Shown one piece after another: positions 1-8,352 of a DNA stretch of 38,724 bases; the first letter of the stretch is position 1; every line of letters begins with the position of its first letter. The notes under the pieces were generated by a model that saw only the letters and a program-made list of their open reading frames with translations, was not told where the DNA came from and searched no databases. Position numbers and translations under genes: made by a program. Origin of the DNA: a virus; the IMG/VR virus record IMGVR_UViG_3300042197_004567, positions 1-38,724 of that record, one strand, 5' to 3'.

Positions 1-2
1 GT

Positions 3-1688
3 TTGACTGGTGCTACTGGCCCTCAAGGCAGTGCTGGCGTTACAGGCGCGACCGGCCCTCAAGGCAGTCAAGGCAGTCAAGGCGCTACTGGCCCGCAGGG
101 TGCCACGGGCCCAAATGTTTTCTCTGCCGGTTCCGCGGCCGCACCGTCGATCAGTTTTGTATCCGATAGCGATACAGGTATTTTTTCTCCCGCAGCGAAT
201 ACGTGGGCTGTTAGTAACGCTGGCGTTGAGCGGCTGCGCGTAGCCGCGTCGGCTGTGACCGCTTTAGACGCCGACGGCGCCGAACGACATAAATGGCTGA
301 CCGAAGACGGTTATTACTACTCGACAGGTGCTATTCGGTCTCAAATATTTTTAAAAGGCAACTACGCTGCCGGCGCTACCGACGTCGGCGTTTTGCATTT
401 CATGAATGCTGCCAACACATATGTTGGTCGCATGGATTGCTCTAGCACAACAGCCGGCAGCGACAGTAAAGGTGTTTTTCGCTGGCACACATCCGACGGC
501 GCCGGAACGAACGTCCTCCGGGCGACGCTCGACGAAACAGGGCTCAGGCTTGACTACGGCTCTGCCGACTTGCCGTCGTTTAGTTTTTTTAGCGACATTG
601 ACACCGGCATATGGCGGCCAGCGGCGAATACATGGGCGGTCAGCACAGCCGGATTAGAGCGCCTACGCGTCGACAACGGCGGGCGTATTTTAGTGGGGAC
701 AACGGTTAGCCGTTCCGGCGGCCCGGCTACGCATCCAATTTTCCAATTAGAAGGGTTGGCCGCCGGATCGTCGGCGTTTCAATGTGTTGCTGGTTCAACA
801 ACGGCAACTGTCTCGCCGCAAATCGTTCTTGGACGGCATCGCGGCACAGTCGTCGGCCAGAGCACCGCGGTCGTAGACGCCGACTCGTTGGGCGTGATTC
901 GCTTTGTCGGCGCAGACGGCACAGAGTTAAGTAATTCGTCTACGTTTATCGAATCCGCCGTCGACGGCGCGCCCACGACCAACAGTGTTCCGGGCAGAAT
1001 TGTTTTTGCGACAACGACTGTTGGCGGTACGCAATCGCTAGAAAGAATGCGGATCACAAGCAGCGGAAACGTCGGTATCGGCACGACGACACCCGCGTCG
1101 CGACTAGACGTTTCTGGCGTCATTACGGTGTCTGCCGGAACTGCTGCGTCGCCGGCGATTGTCAGCACAACTGGCACATCTGACACCGGGTTGTTTTTTC
1201 CGGGAGCCGATACGTGGGCGGTTAGCACGGCGGGTACAGAGCGTTTGCGCGTTACGTCTGCCGGCAACGTCGGCATTGGAACTACGTCGCCGGCTAACGC
1301 CTTAGACGTTGCCGGATCGGTTTCTGTCACTGGCACAATCACCGGGCAGTTGCGCACGACGCCAGAAACGCTTACGTCTCCCGCGATCACTGCGGGTGTG
1401 CTGACGTTGAATTTAGCTAACGGTACGATATTTTCTGTGTCGATGTCGGCCAACATTACGTCGATTGTACTGCAAAATATTCCGGCCGGTACGAATGTCG
1501 TATCGTTTACATTAATTTTAACGGCGACGGGTACGGCACGTACCGTTGCGTGGCCGTCCGGGTTTCGTTGGCCTGATGGCTTAACGCCGGTGCTGACGTC
1601 GACGAACGGTAAAATAGATGTATTGTCATTTATGTCGTTTAACAACGGCACGACGTGGTTGGGGCTTGTTGGCGGACAAAACTTTTAG
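3..1688 (+). CDS. Collagen-like tail fibre protein, 5' end cut by window edge
   Basis: The reading frame is open from the first bases, so the true start lies upstream; 561 residues are visible. The visible N-terminus is Gly-X-Y collagen-like (GATGPQG units, about residues 1-37). The rest is phage fibre modules: three copies of a block reading roughly DTGIF-PAANTWAVS-AG-ERLRV (near residues 50, 195 and 390) and two VGIGTTxPA-LDV blocks, the strand-turn repeats common in distal fibres. No peptidase S74 chaperone domain follows, which is unusual for fibres with VGIGT repeats. The last 100 residues form a separate beta-rich tip ending LVGGQNF. The same DTG and VGIGT modules return in the gene at 13201-17007. 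The role as an adhesin or fibre is inferred from architecture. Confidence 0.75.
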   Translation: MTGATGPQGSAGVTGATGPQGSQGSQGATGPQGATGPNVFSAGSAAAPSISFVSDSDTGIFSPAANTWAVSNAGVERLRVAASAVTALDADGAERHKWLTEDGYYYSTGAIRSQIFLKGNYAAGATDVGVLHFMNAANTYVGRMDCSSTTAGSDSKGVFRWHTSDGAGTNVLRATLDETGLRLDYGSADLPSFSFFSDIDTGIWRPAANTWAVSTAGLERLRVDNGGRILVGTTVSRSGGPATHPIFQLEGLAAGSSAFQCVAGSTTATVSPQIVLGRHRGTVVGQSTAVVDADSLGVIRFVGADGTELSNSSTFIESAVDGAPTTNSVPGRIVFATTTVGGTQSLERMRITSSGNVGIGTTTPASRLDVSGVITVSAGTAASPAIVSTTGTSDTGLFFPGADTWAVSTAGTERLRVTSAGNVGIGTTSPANALDVAGSVSVTGTITGQLRTTPETLTSPAITAGVLTLNLANGTIFSVSMSANITSIVLQNIPAGTNVVSFTLILTATGTARTVAWPSGFRWPDGLTPVLTSTNGKIDVLSFMSFNNGTTWLGLVGGQNF

Positions 1689-1697
1689 TGAGCAGCC

Positions 1698-3062
1698 ATG
1701 GCACGCACCCGCCGAGCGTTACGCTCTCGACGTTTTCGTAGAAACTATGCAACACGCGTCGTTGTAGCCGGCGCGAAGCCCACAAGTATTGCACCACCCG
1801 CGGCGAACAATATGGCCGAATACGCCGCGGCACGCATCGGTACGCGGTATTCGTTTCCCGTAACTGGAAACAAAGACGCCGCACCCGTTTACGGCGATAA
1901 TCCGTACGCTATTAATTCTGATTTGCGCGCCGCGGCGGTGCACGCCGGCGTGCTCGCGCACGGCGAAACAGGCGTGATTGCAGTTGAACTTGTAGCCACA
2001 CCTCAACCTCGACAACCGGTGTTACGGCCGGGGCAAAGCCCGCCGGATACGCCGTTAGTTTCGCGCTATGCCGGTACGGTGCGCAACGGCGTCGTGTCGG
2101 CTTATTCCACAAGCGGTGTAGGCTATCGTTTGTTGGCAGGTAACACAAACGTAACCACGCTTAAAGGAGCTGAGTTAACAGTGTCTGCAAACGTGGTGCT
2201 CACCAGCCTCGGCGCGACCCAAACGCTGCCCCTATTCCCGACGTATGCAACAAATATGTCGGCAATCGGCGGCGCTGGGTCGGCAACGCCGAACGGCGGC
2301 CGTATTGCGCTCAATTACCGTGAAACGGTTATCGCACCGGGTACGCGATATGCCGGCACAACGGCAATAGAGCACAATCAAGACACGTGCCCGGTCTTTC
2401 GCTACGAACGCGGCCGGATATGCGGCGTCGATATTTTTGTGCAAAATGGTGTGGCTGCTAAAAGCGTTTTTACGCCAACGCTTGCATATCGTTCATTTTA
2501 TGGCTTCACTAAGCGCACAGGCGCGGCCACAGATAAACAAGTTGTGTCCGGCGGAAAATGGGTGGAGATCAGCGCAGATACGGCCCCGTTCGCCACGTGG
2601 GTGGCCGTGCGCGCCACATCCGACGGTTTCGCTTCTCCGTTTACGAATTATTCGCCGCGTTTTACGACGCTCCTCACGTTGCCCGCCCCCGGCCGCCAAA
2701 TTCGCCTTAAATACGACGCAACGACAACACTTACGAACAGTGTCGGCCAAACAACCTCTTACGACATCTACACCTTACGCGAAACAATCACGGCGCCAAA
2801 TCTTCAAGGATCAACCCTGTCGCAAGTAGAATGGTTTCGACCGTGGGCGACGTGGCCGTTTGACGGGCTTACTTACAATCTTGGCCCGCAGGCAACTATT
2901 GGAAAACCAATTGACGTAGGCACTATTCCTACAAACCCGTGGGCGCCGTCCGCTCTTTTAAGAAATGAAAATGGCGCTTACGGGTCGCTCGCGCGACAGT
3001 ATCGTCTCACGTTGCCACAAGAACTGGGTGGTTACAACCTTTACTGGATAATGACAGCATGA
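1698..3062 (+). CDS. Virion-surface protein with LCCL-like domain
   Basis: This 454-residue protein has a very basic N-terminus (MARTRRALRSRRFRRN). Residues about 61-140 read like an LCCL domain: VYGDNPYAINSDLRAAAVHAG followed by a YAGTVRNGVVSAY segment, matching the family's hallmark AAVHAGV and Y-G-xRNGV-S blocks. LCCL domains are extracellular lipid or polysaccharide-binding modules known mainly from eukaryotes and some bacteria. The remaining 300 residues are beta-rich and I do not recognise them. No signal peptide is visible, as expected for a structural virion protein. The stop overlaps the next ATG by four bases (ATGA), so it is co-translated with the FN3/Ig protein. The start at 1698 is an ATG 10 bases after the previous stop, without a strong Shine-Dalgarno. 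Confidence 0.6.
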   Translation: MARTRRALRSRRFRRNYATRVVVAGAKPTSIAPPAANNMAEYAAARIGTRYSFPVTGNKDAAPVYGDNPYAINSDLRAAAVHAGVLAHGETGVIAVELVATPQPRQPVLRPGQSPPDTPLVSRYAGTVRNGVVSAYSTSGVGYRLLAGNTNVTTLKGAELTVSANVVLTSLGATQTLPLFPTYATNMSAIGGAGSATPNGGRIALNYRETVIAPGTRYAGTTAIEHNQDTCPVFRYERGRICGVDIFVQNGVAAKSVFTPTLAYRSFYGFTKRTGAATDKQVVSGGKWVEISADTAPFATWVAVRATSDGFASPFTNYSPRFTTLLTLPAPGRQIRLKYDATTTLTNSVGQTTSYDIYTLRETITAPNLQGSTLSQVEWFRPWATWPFDGLTYNLGPQATIGKPIDVGTIPTNPWAPSALLRNENGAYGSLARQYRLTLPQELGGYNLYWIMTA

Positions 3063-6000
3063 ACTACATCGCAATTCAGGGCGAAACGCCGCGTCCGTTA
3101 GACGACCTGCGGTATTTGCTGCCAAACATTTCTTTTCCAGAAGACGAACTGACTTCGACCAGTGACTTGGCTGCGTTTATTGCTTTGGCGGGATACGAAG
3201 CCTGCACCGTCACGAATACGGAAGCGTCGGTTACGCTAGCGTGGAATCAGATTGCGCAACTGGGAACAGCCAGTCGTGTGGCCGGCGCGCTAGTTGCCGC
3301 GTGGGCGCCCGTCGCCATCTCTGCCGACGCCCAACTTACGAAACTCGCCGACGAGCGCAGTATAAAATCTTCGGCCTCCGCGGCGGCAACAGACGCCGTA
3401 TACGACGCGCCGCAAACGTTCGCCACAGGCACTGGACAAAATGACCCGGCTGTGTACATGCGGCCAAATTCCGACACAATTGATTCGCTGTCTCAACTGT
3501 TGCTCCTTGCGGTTGTGGATACGTTAGCCAATCCGCAAAACGCGGCAGCATTAATCACGATCATCGACGCCGCCGGAACGAGCGTGCCGTTGACGCAGAC
3601 TCAACTGCGCACACTGGTCGCCGCGCTAATCGACAAAAAAGCCGAGGTTATTTCTTTGCGAACGGCATTGCGCGCCGATTTGACCACATCGCGCACGCCG
3701 GACGTAACCGTGGCGGCTTTGGATTCATTTAACAACGAAATTTTAAAGACGTCATTTCAGACTATCAGCGGTTTCGACATGCAAACCAGAGACAACCAAC
3801 CGTTGTTGCAGAAACAACTCTACAGCGCGTCGTCTAGTCTGCCGTCTACCCCGACCGGACTGACCAGCACCGCCGGCAACAATCAAATATTGTTGTCGTG
3901 GACTGCGGCTAATGCGCCCGCACAGGTGCCGATTGTGGACTATTTGGTGCAGTACAGTTCCAACAATGGAACGACGTGGCAACTTTTTGACGACAGTATC
4001 GGCGCAGGGACGACGGCCACGGTGACCGGACTCACTAACGGCGCAACTTACATCTTTCGCGTTGCGGCAGTAAACGCAATCGGCGTCGGCGCCTACTCGC
4101 CGGCGACGGCACCCATCGCTCCAGTGGCGCCGTTGACGGCGCCAACAAACCTTATCGCCACTCCCGGCAACCAGCAATTGCAACTCACATGGACCGCCCC
4201 AACGAGCACCGGTGGTGGCACGATTACCGAGTATCGGTTGCGTTACACGCCCGCCGGCGGCTCACAACAAACTGTGAACACAAGTACAACGGCTACTTCG
4301 TATACTTTAACCGGGCTTACGAATGGCACTGCGTACACAATAGATGTGGCGGCAGTGTTAAGTTCAGTCGTCAGTTCGTACAGCAGCGCGGCAACTGGTA
4401 CGCCGGACGTCGTACCAAACGCGCCCACCGGTTTGTCTGCTACTGCCGCGGTGTTGTCAGCGCTGCTTTCGTGGTCTGCGCCAACGAGCAACGGCGGTAC
4501 AGAAGTTACAGAATATGCCGTCGAGTACTCCAGCAACGGCGGCACGAGTTGGACAGCTTTATCGGCAGATTCGTTGATTGGCACAACGATTTCCGGCCTT
4601 ACGGCCAACATTTCTTACTCGTTCCGGGTTGCCGCAGTGAACGATCTTGGTGCCGGACCGTGGGCGACGACATCGGCAACACCGCTTCCGCCTGTTATCA
4701 CCATCACCAGTCAGCCGGCCAATCAGACCGCCGCAAGCGGCGCCGCTACGTTCTCTGTCGCGGCAACTGTTACAGGCAACGCCACCCTGTCTTACCAGTG
4801 GCAGAAGCAAGAAAGCGGTTCTGGTTCGTTCACTAACGTGGGCGGCGCGACAAGTAGCACTCTCGCGCTGTCCGGCCTGACCAACGCCGACGACAACGGC
4901 GACGTTTACCGCGTGGTGGTCAGCGCAACCGGCGGGGCAACCAGCGTCACCAGCAACAGTGCGACGGTGACGGTGGCGGCGGAACTGTCCAATTACGCTG
5001 TAACCATCAGCGGCTCTACGACTCATCCGGTGGCGGGGACATACTTGCTCTGGGGAACACTTAACGCCAAGCCGTACTGGCTGCGGATTGTTAATGGTGC
5101 ACCGAACGGCTATATTTACTCGATTCCGGACAACAACGGTACGTGGCTGGTTGGCCCGACGCTCGGAAACGGAAGCGGCACCCAGCAAAACGCGTGGTAT
5201 TATACATACAACAATGGGGACAAAAATACTCCACCGTTGTCGGGTTGGGCGCCGCAAAATTACGGCGGAGACGTAGCACTTACGTCGGCCGCACTGGGCT
5301 CCGCCACAACAGCCGCAGCACCCACAAATCTAGTCGCTGTCGCTACAAGTCTCACAACGGTAGCATTGACATGGACAATGCCGACAGACAACGGCAATTC
5401 TGTCATTACGGGCTACCGTATTGAATACACGCCGGCTGGCGGTTCCGCACAAACGATTAATACGAGCACTACGGCAACAAGTTACGAACTCACTGACCTG
5501 ACAACAAGCACGGCGTACTCGATTCGTGTGGCCACGCTAAACGCAATTGGGGCCAGTTCGTATTCTGACGCGGCCAGTGCTACTCCGTATTACCCAATTT
5601 ATAGTGCTACCGTCGTGCTTGGCCCGCCGGGGCAGCCGCCGAGCGGCCGTTACGTTTATTCCGAAATTTATAACGGCAAACCCGTTTGGACGCACTACAC
5701 CGACGGTACACCCAGCGGCCGCATAAACTGGTCAACATTGGGTTACTGGCGTGCCGGTCCAAGTATTTCTAATGACATTTCTGACAGTTGGTTCAGAAAA
5801 TATAACGACGGCGACTATCCTCCGTTAACAGGTTGGGATGCACACTATTGGGGCGGGTCGTTTGAATTGTCGTACGCTGCTCCGCTGCCAGTCATCGCCA
5901 TCACCAGCCAGCCCTCCAATCAAACAGCCTCTGGCGGCAGTGCCGCGTTTAGCGTTTCGGCGACGGTCACGCAAAATGCCACCCTGTCTTACCAGTGGCA

Positions 6001-6175
6001 GAAACAGGAGTCCGGCGCAGGCGCGTTCTCTAACGTCAGCGGTGCTACGTCCAGTTCATTGGCGCTGTCCGGCCTCACCAACGCCGACGACAACGGCGAC
6101 GTGTATCGCGTGGTGGTGAGTGCAACACTTGGCGCCGAAAGCGTTACGAGTTCCAACGCCACGCTGACGGCATGA
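3059..6175 (+). CDS. Giant modular fibre/adhesin: FN3, Ig-like and PPxTGW modules
   Basis: 1038 residues. The first 260 form a helical head unlike the rest, probably the attachment domain. It is followed by three fibronectin III domains (about 262-352, 358-449, 453-543; LSWTAP, TGLTNGTxYxFRVAAVN), an Ig-like domain (545-640; ITSQPxNQT, LSYQWQKQESG, ADDNGDVYRVVVSA), an unnamed module of about 95 residues ending PPLSGW, another FN3 (748-838), a second copy of the unnamed module (PPLTGW) and a terminal Ig-like domain. FN3 and Ig folds on phage tails usually bind carbohydrate weakly on cell surfaces; that role is inferred here. The 104 bases at 4778-4881 are identical to 8833-8936 in a downstream gene. 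It starts inside the previous stop codon. Confidence 0.75.
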   Translation: MNYIAIQGETPRPLDDLRYLLPNISFPEDELTSTSDLAAFIALAGYEACTVTNTEASVTLAWNQIAQLGTASRVAGALVAAWAPVAISADAQLTKLADERSIKSSASAAATDAVYDAPQTFATGTGQNDPAVYMRPNSDTIDSLSQLLLLAVVDTLANPQNAAALITIIDAAGTSVPLTQTQLRTLVAALIDKKAEVISLRTALRADLTTSRTPDVTVAALDSFNNEILKTSFQTISGFDMQTRDNQPLLQKQLYSASSSLPSTPTGLTSTAGNNQILLSWTAANAPAQVPIVDYLVQYSSNNGTTWQLFDDSIGAGTTATVTGLTNGATYIFRVAAVNAIGVGAYSPATAPIAPVAPLTAPTNLIATPGNQQLQLTWTAPTSTGGGTITEYRLRYTPAGGSQQTVNTSTTATSYTLTGLTNGTAYTIDVAAVLSSVVSSYSSAATGTPDVVPNAPTGLSATAAVLSALLSWSAPTSNGGTEVTEYAVEYSSNGGTSWTALSADSLIGTTISGLTANISYSFRVAAVNDLGAGPWATTSATPLPPVITITSQPANQTAASGAATFSVAATVTGNATLSYQWQKQESGSGSFTNVGGATSSTLALSGLTNADDNGDVYRVVVSATGGATSVTSNSATVTVAAELSNYAVTISGSTTHPVAGTYLLWGTLNAKPYWLRIVNGAPNGYIYSIPDNNGTWLVGPTLGNGSGTQQNAWYYTYNNGDKNTPPLSGWAPQNYGGDVALTSAALGSATTAAAPTNLVAVATSLTTVALTWTMPTDNGNSVITGYRIEYTPAGGSAQTINTSTTATSYELTDLTTSTAYSIRVATLNAIGASSYSDAASATPYYPIYSATVVLGPPGQPPSGRYVYSEIYNGKPVWTHYTDGTPSGRINWSTLGYWRAGPSISNDISDSWFRKYNDGDYPPLTGWDAHYWGGSFELSYAAPLPVIAITSQPSNQTASGGSAAFSVSATVTQNATLSYQWQKQESGAGAFSNVSGATSSSLALSGLTNADDNGDVYRVVVSATLGAESVTSSNATLTA
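4778..4881 (+). repeat. 104-bp exact direct repeat, copy 1 (Ig-like module)
   Basis: This stretch, inside the first Ig-like domain of the 1038-residue protein, is base-for-base identical to 8833-8936. Flanking bases diverge at ordinary synonymous sites, so identity is confined to the core. That pattern suggests recent gene conversion or module shuffling. Diverged copies of the same module lie near 5980-6110 and 7795-7920. Confidence 0.85.
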
Positions 6176-6248
6176 CAATTTCGTACACACCGCCGGCGCC
6201 ATAGGCTTTAAACCGCTGCGGCGCGCCAAAACGCATTATTGCGTCACC

Positions 6249-6273
6249 TCATATTTTGTTGTAAATTAGTGCC
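6249..6273 (+). promoter_or_regulatory. AT-rich promoter-like segment upstream of fibre gene
   Basis: The gap 6176-6285 holds no gene. An AT-rich CATATTTTG...AATTAGTG segment lies 13-37 bases before the ATG at 6286. Similar TAT-rich segments ending in AGTG or AATG sit in the gaps before 8353, 11021 and 21673, so this may be a phage promoter. No clear -35 box is seen. Confidence 0.25.
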
Positions 6274-6285
6274 AAGGAAACCACT

Positions 6286-8262
6286 ATGCCAACAACACAA
6301 ATCAATCAGTTGCCGGCCGGTACCGCCCACGTCGACGCGATTGTCGCCGCAGACAACGCCACTTTAACGGCGACGGAAAAGATCAAACTCGGCGATATTG
6401 CAAAACTGGCGACAGACGCCAGCCAATTGACGACCGGCACGCTTCCTGACGCCCGGCTCTCGTCCAATATCGTCCGCACGAATGACGTCCGGCTGTCTGA
6501 CGCCCGCACACCGCTGGCGCACAATCAGGCCGCCGAGACGATTACGACCGGTACGCTTTCGGATGCCCGGCTGTCTGGCAACGTACCGCTGCTGGTCAAC
6601 GGTTTAATTCCGGCAAACGTGCTTCCGTCCTTCGTGGACGACGTTCTTGAGTTTAACGACGTAGCTGCGTTCCCGGCCACAGGAGAAGCCAACAAGATTT
6701 ATGTTGTCTTAACCGGCGGTAATGCCAACAAAATCTATCGGTGGAGCGGGTCGGCGTACGTGGAGGTATCTCCGTCGCCCGGTTCGACCGACGCCGTGCC
6801 CGAAGGCGCCACAAATCAATATTTCACGACAACACGGGCGGCAAACGCAGCGCCGGTCCAGTCGGTCGCCGGCAGAACGGGCGCCATTACGCTCGCGATT
6901 TCTGACGTCAGTGGGCTGCGCACCGAATTGGACGCGATCACCAGTGACCCGCGGTGGAATTTGTTCTTACCCGCCGCTCCGACAAATCTCTCCGGATCGG
7001 CCAGCAACGCACAAGTTGCCCTGACGTGGACCGCCCCGTCGGTGTTAGCCCAAACACCGATTACCGACTACTTTGTGCAGTACAAAGTCAGTGGCGCGGA
7101 AAGCTGGACCGCCTTCTCCGACGGCACAAGCACTGCCGCTTCTGCCACAGTCACCGGACTAACAAATGGCACGGCGTATGTTTTCCGTGTCGCCGCGGTC
7201 AACGGAATCGGCACCGGCGCCTACTCGTCGGCGTCAGCGGCGTTTACGCCTATTACGACGCCCGGGACGCCTACCAGTCTTTCTGCCACCGAAGGCAATG
7301 CGACTTTGTCGTTGTCGTGGACGGCGCCGACAACCAACGGCGGCGCTACGATCACGGGCTACCGCGTCGAGTACACGCCTGCCGGCAGTTCAGCGCAGAC
7401 GGTCAATACAGGCACAACGGCGACTACTTACGAACTTTCTGGTTTAGTCAATGGCACGGCTTATACCGTTCGGGTGGCGGCGATCAATGCGGCTGGCGCG
7501 GGGTCGTACAGTTCGCCGGCTTATGGAACCCCAGTAAATCCCGTGACAGTTCCAGGCGCCCCGACGAACTTGTCAGGCACAGCCGGAAACAATCAGGCGA
7601 GTCTGACATGGACCGCCCCGAGCAGTGATGGTGGCGCAGCGATTAGCGATTATGTTGTGCAGTACTCTCCAGACGGAGGCACAACGTGGGTGGGTGAGGA
7701 TGTGAGCGCCATCACTATCACGTCGCAGCCGTCCAATCAAACGGCTTCCAACGGTGCTGCCACATTCTCGGTTACGGCAATCGCAACTAAGAGTGCCACC
7801 CTGTCCTACCAGTGGCAGAAGCAAGAAAGTGGGGCTGGTGCGTTCTCTAATGTCAGTGGCGCGACATCCAGTTCATTAGTGTTGTCTGGTCTCACCAACG
7901 CGGACGACAACGGCGACGTGTACCGCGTGGTGGTCAGCGCAACCGGCGGGGCAACCAGCGTTAGCAGTTCCAGTGCTACGCTGACGGTGGCGGCGGCTGG
8001 TGATCCGGCCAGCACTCCGGCGTCCATTGCGGTGTCTGGCGGCTCGTACTGGTGGAACGGAACTTACACTCTTGACGGCGAGTCAGGCGGCAGGCCGCGT
8101 TATGGTTTTAGTTATCCCGGCGAGCAGCGCAATTACATTTACTGGACTGGTAGCGCTTGGCAGATTGGCGTCCCCGCGTACTATCAGGTATGGGACACCA
8201 GCGCTGCCGATACGGCAATGCCTCCAAAAACTGGCTGGAGCATAGCCACGTTGACTTACTGA
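6286..8262 (+). CDS. Modular fibre protein: tail-fibre head, FN3 and Ig-like domains
   Basis: 658 residues. The N-terminal 230 residues resemble phage fibre heads (MPTTQINQLPAGTAHVDAIV, then LTTGTLPDARL and TGTLSDARLSGNV repeats, then YFTTTRA and AGRTGAI). Two complete fibronectin III domains follow (about 232-325 and 327-418). A third begins at about 420 but stops halfway, at GGTTWVGEDV, and runs directly into an Ig-like domain (about 475-565). The protein ends with one copy of the unnamed PPxTGW module. The missing half of the third FN3 appears at the start of the next gene. ATG follows AAGGAAACCACT. It probably belongs to a receptor-binding or decorating fibre. Confidence 0.72.
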   Translation: MPTTQINQLPAGTAHVDAIVAADNATLTATEKIKLGDIAKLATDASQLTTGTLPDARLSSNIVRTNDVRLSDARTPLAHNQAAETITTGTLSDARLSGNVPLLVNGLIPANVLPSFVDDVLEFNDVAAFPATGEANKIYVVLTGGNANKIYRWSGSAYVEVSPSPGSTDAVPEGATNQYFTTTRAANAAPVQSVAGRTGAITLAISDVSGLRTELDAITSDPRWNLFLPAAPTNLSGSASNAQVALTWTAPSVLAQTPITDYFVQYKVSGAESWTAFSDGTSTAASATVTGLTNGTAYVFRVAAVNGIGTGAYSSASAAFTPITTPGTPTSLSATEGNATLSLSWTAPTTNGGATITGYRVEYTPAGSSAQTVNTGTTATTYELSGLVNGTAYTVRVAAINAAGAGSYSSPAYGTPVNPVTVPGAPTNLSGTAGNNQASLTWTAPSSDGGAAISDYVVQYSPDGGTTWVGEDVSAITITSQPSNQTASNGAATFSVTAIATKSATLSYQWQKQESGAGAFSNVSGATSSSLVLSGLTNADDNGDVYRVVVSATGGATSVSSSSATLTVAAAGDPASTPASIAVSGGSYWWNGTYTLDGESGGRPRYGFSYPGEQRNYIYWTGSAWQIGVPAYYQVWDTSAADTAMPPKTGWSIATLTY

Positions 8263-8320
8263 CATGCCAAAAGCACTTGCACACTAAGTTGCGCTATACG
8301 ACAAATCTTGAAAAGTGACT

Positions 8321-8334
8321 GTATATTAAATGTG
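8321..8334 (+). promoter_or_regulatory. TATATT promoter-like segment
   Basis: The 90-base gap before the gene at 8353 contains GTATATTAAATG, an AT-rich -10-like box similar to the boxes in other gaps of this window. There is no convincing -35 box and no strong ribosome binding site before the ATG at 8353. Confidence 0.22.
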
Positions 8335-8352
8335 CGCACCGTGAGTTAAACT

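Noticed and set aside
779-1651. 290-codon frame on the - strand
   Set aside because: It opposes the fibre gene with its clear DTG and VGIGT modules and has no ribosome site or known motifs.
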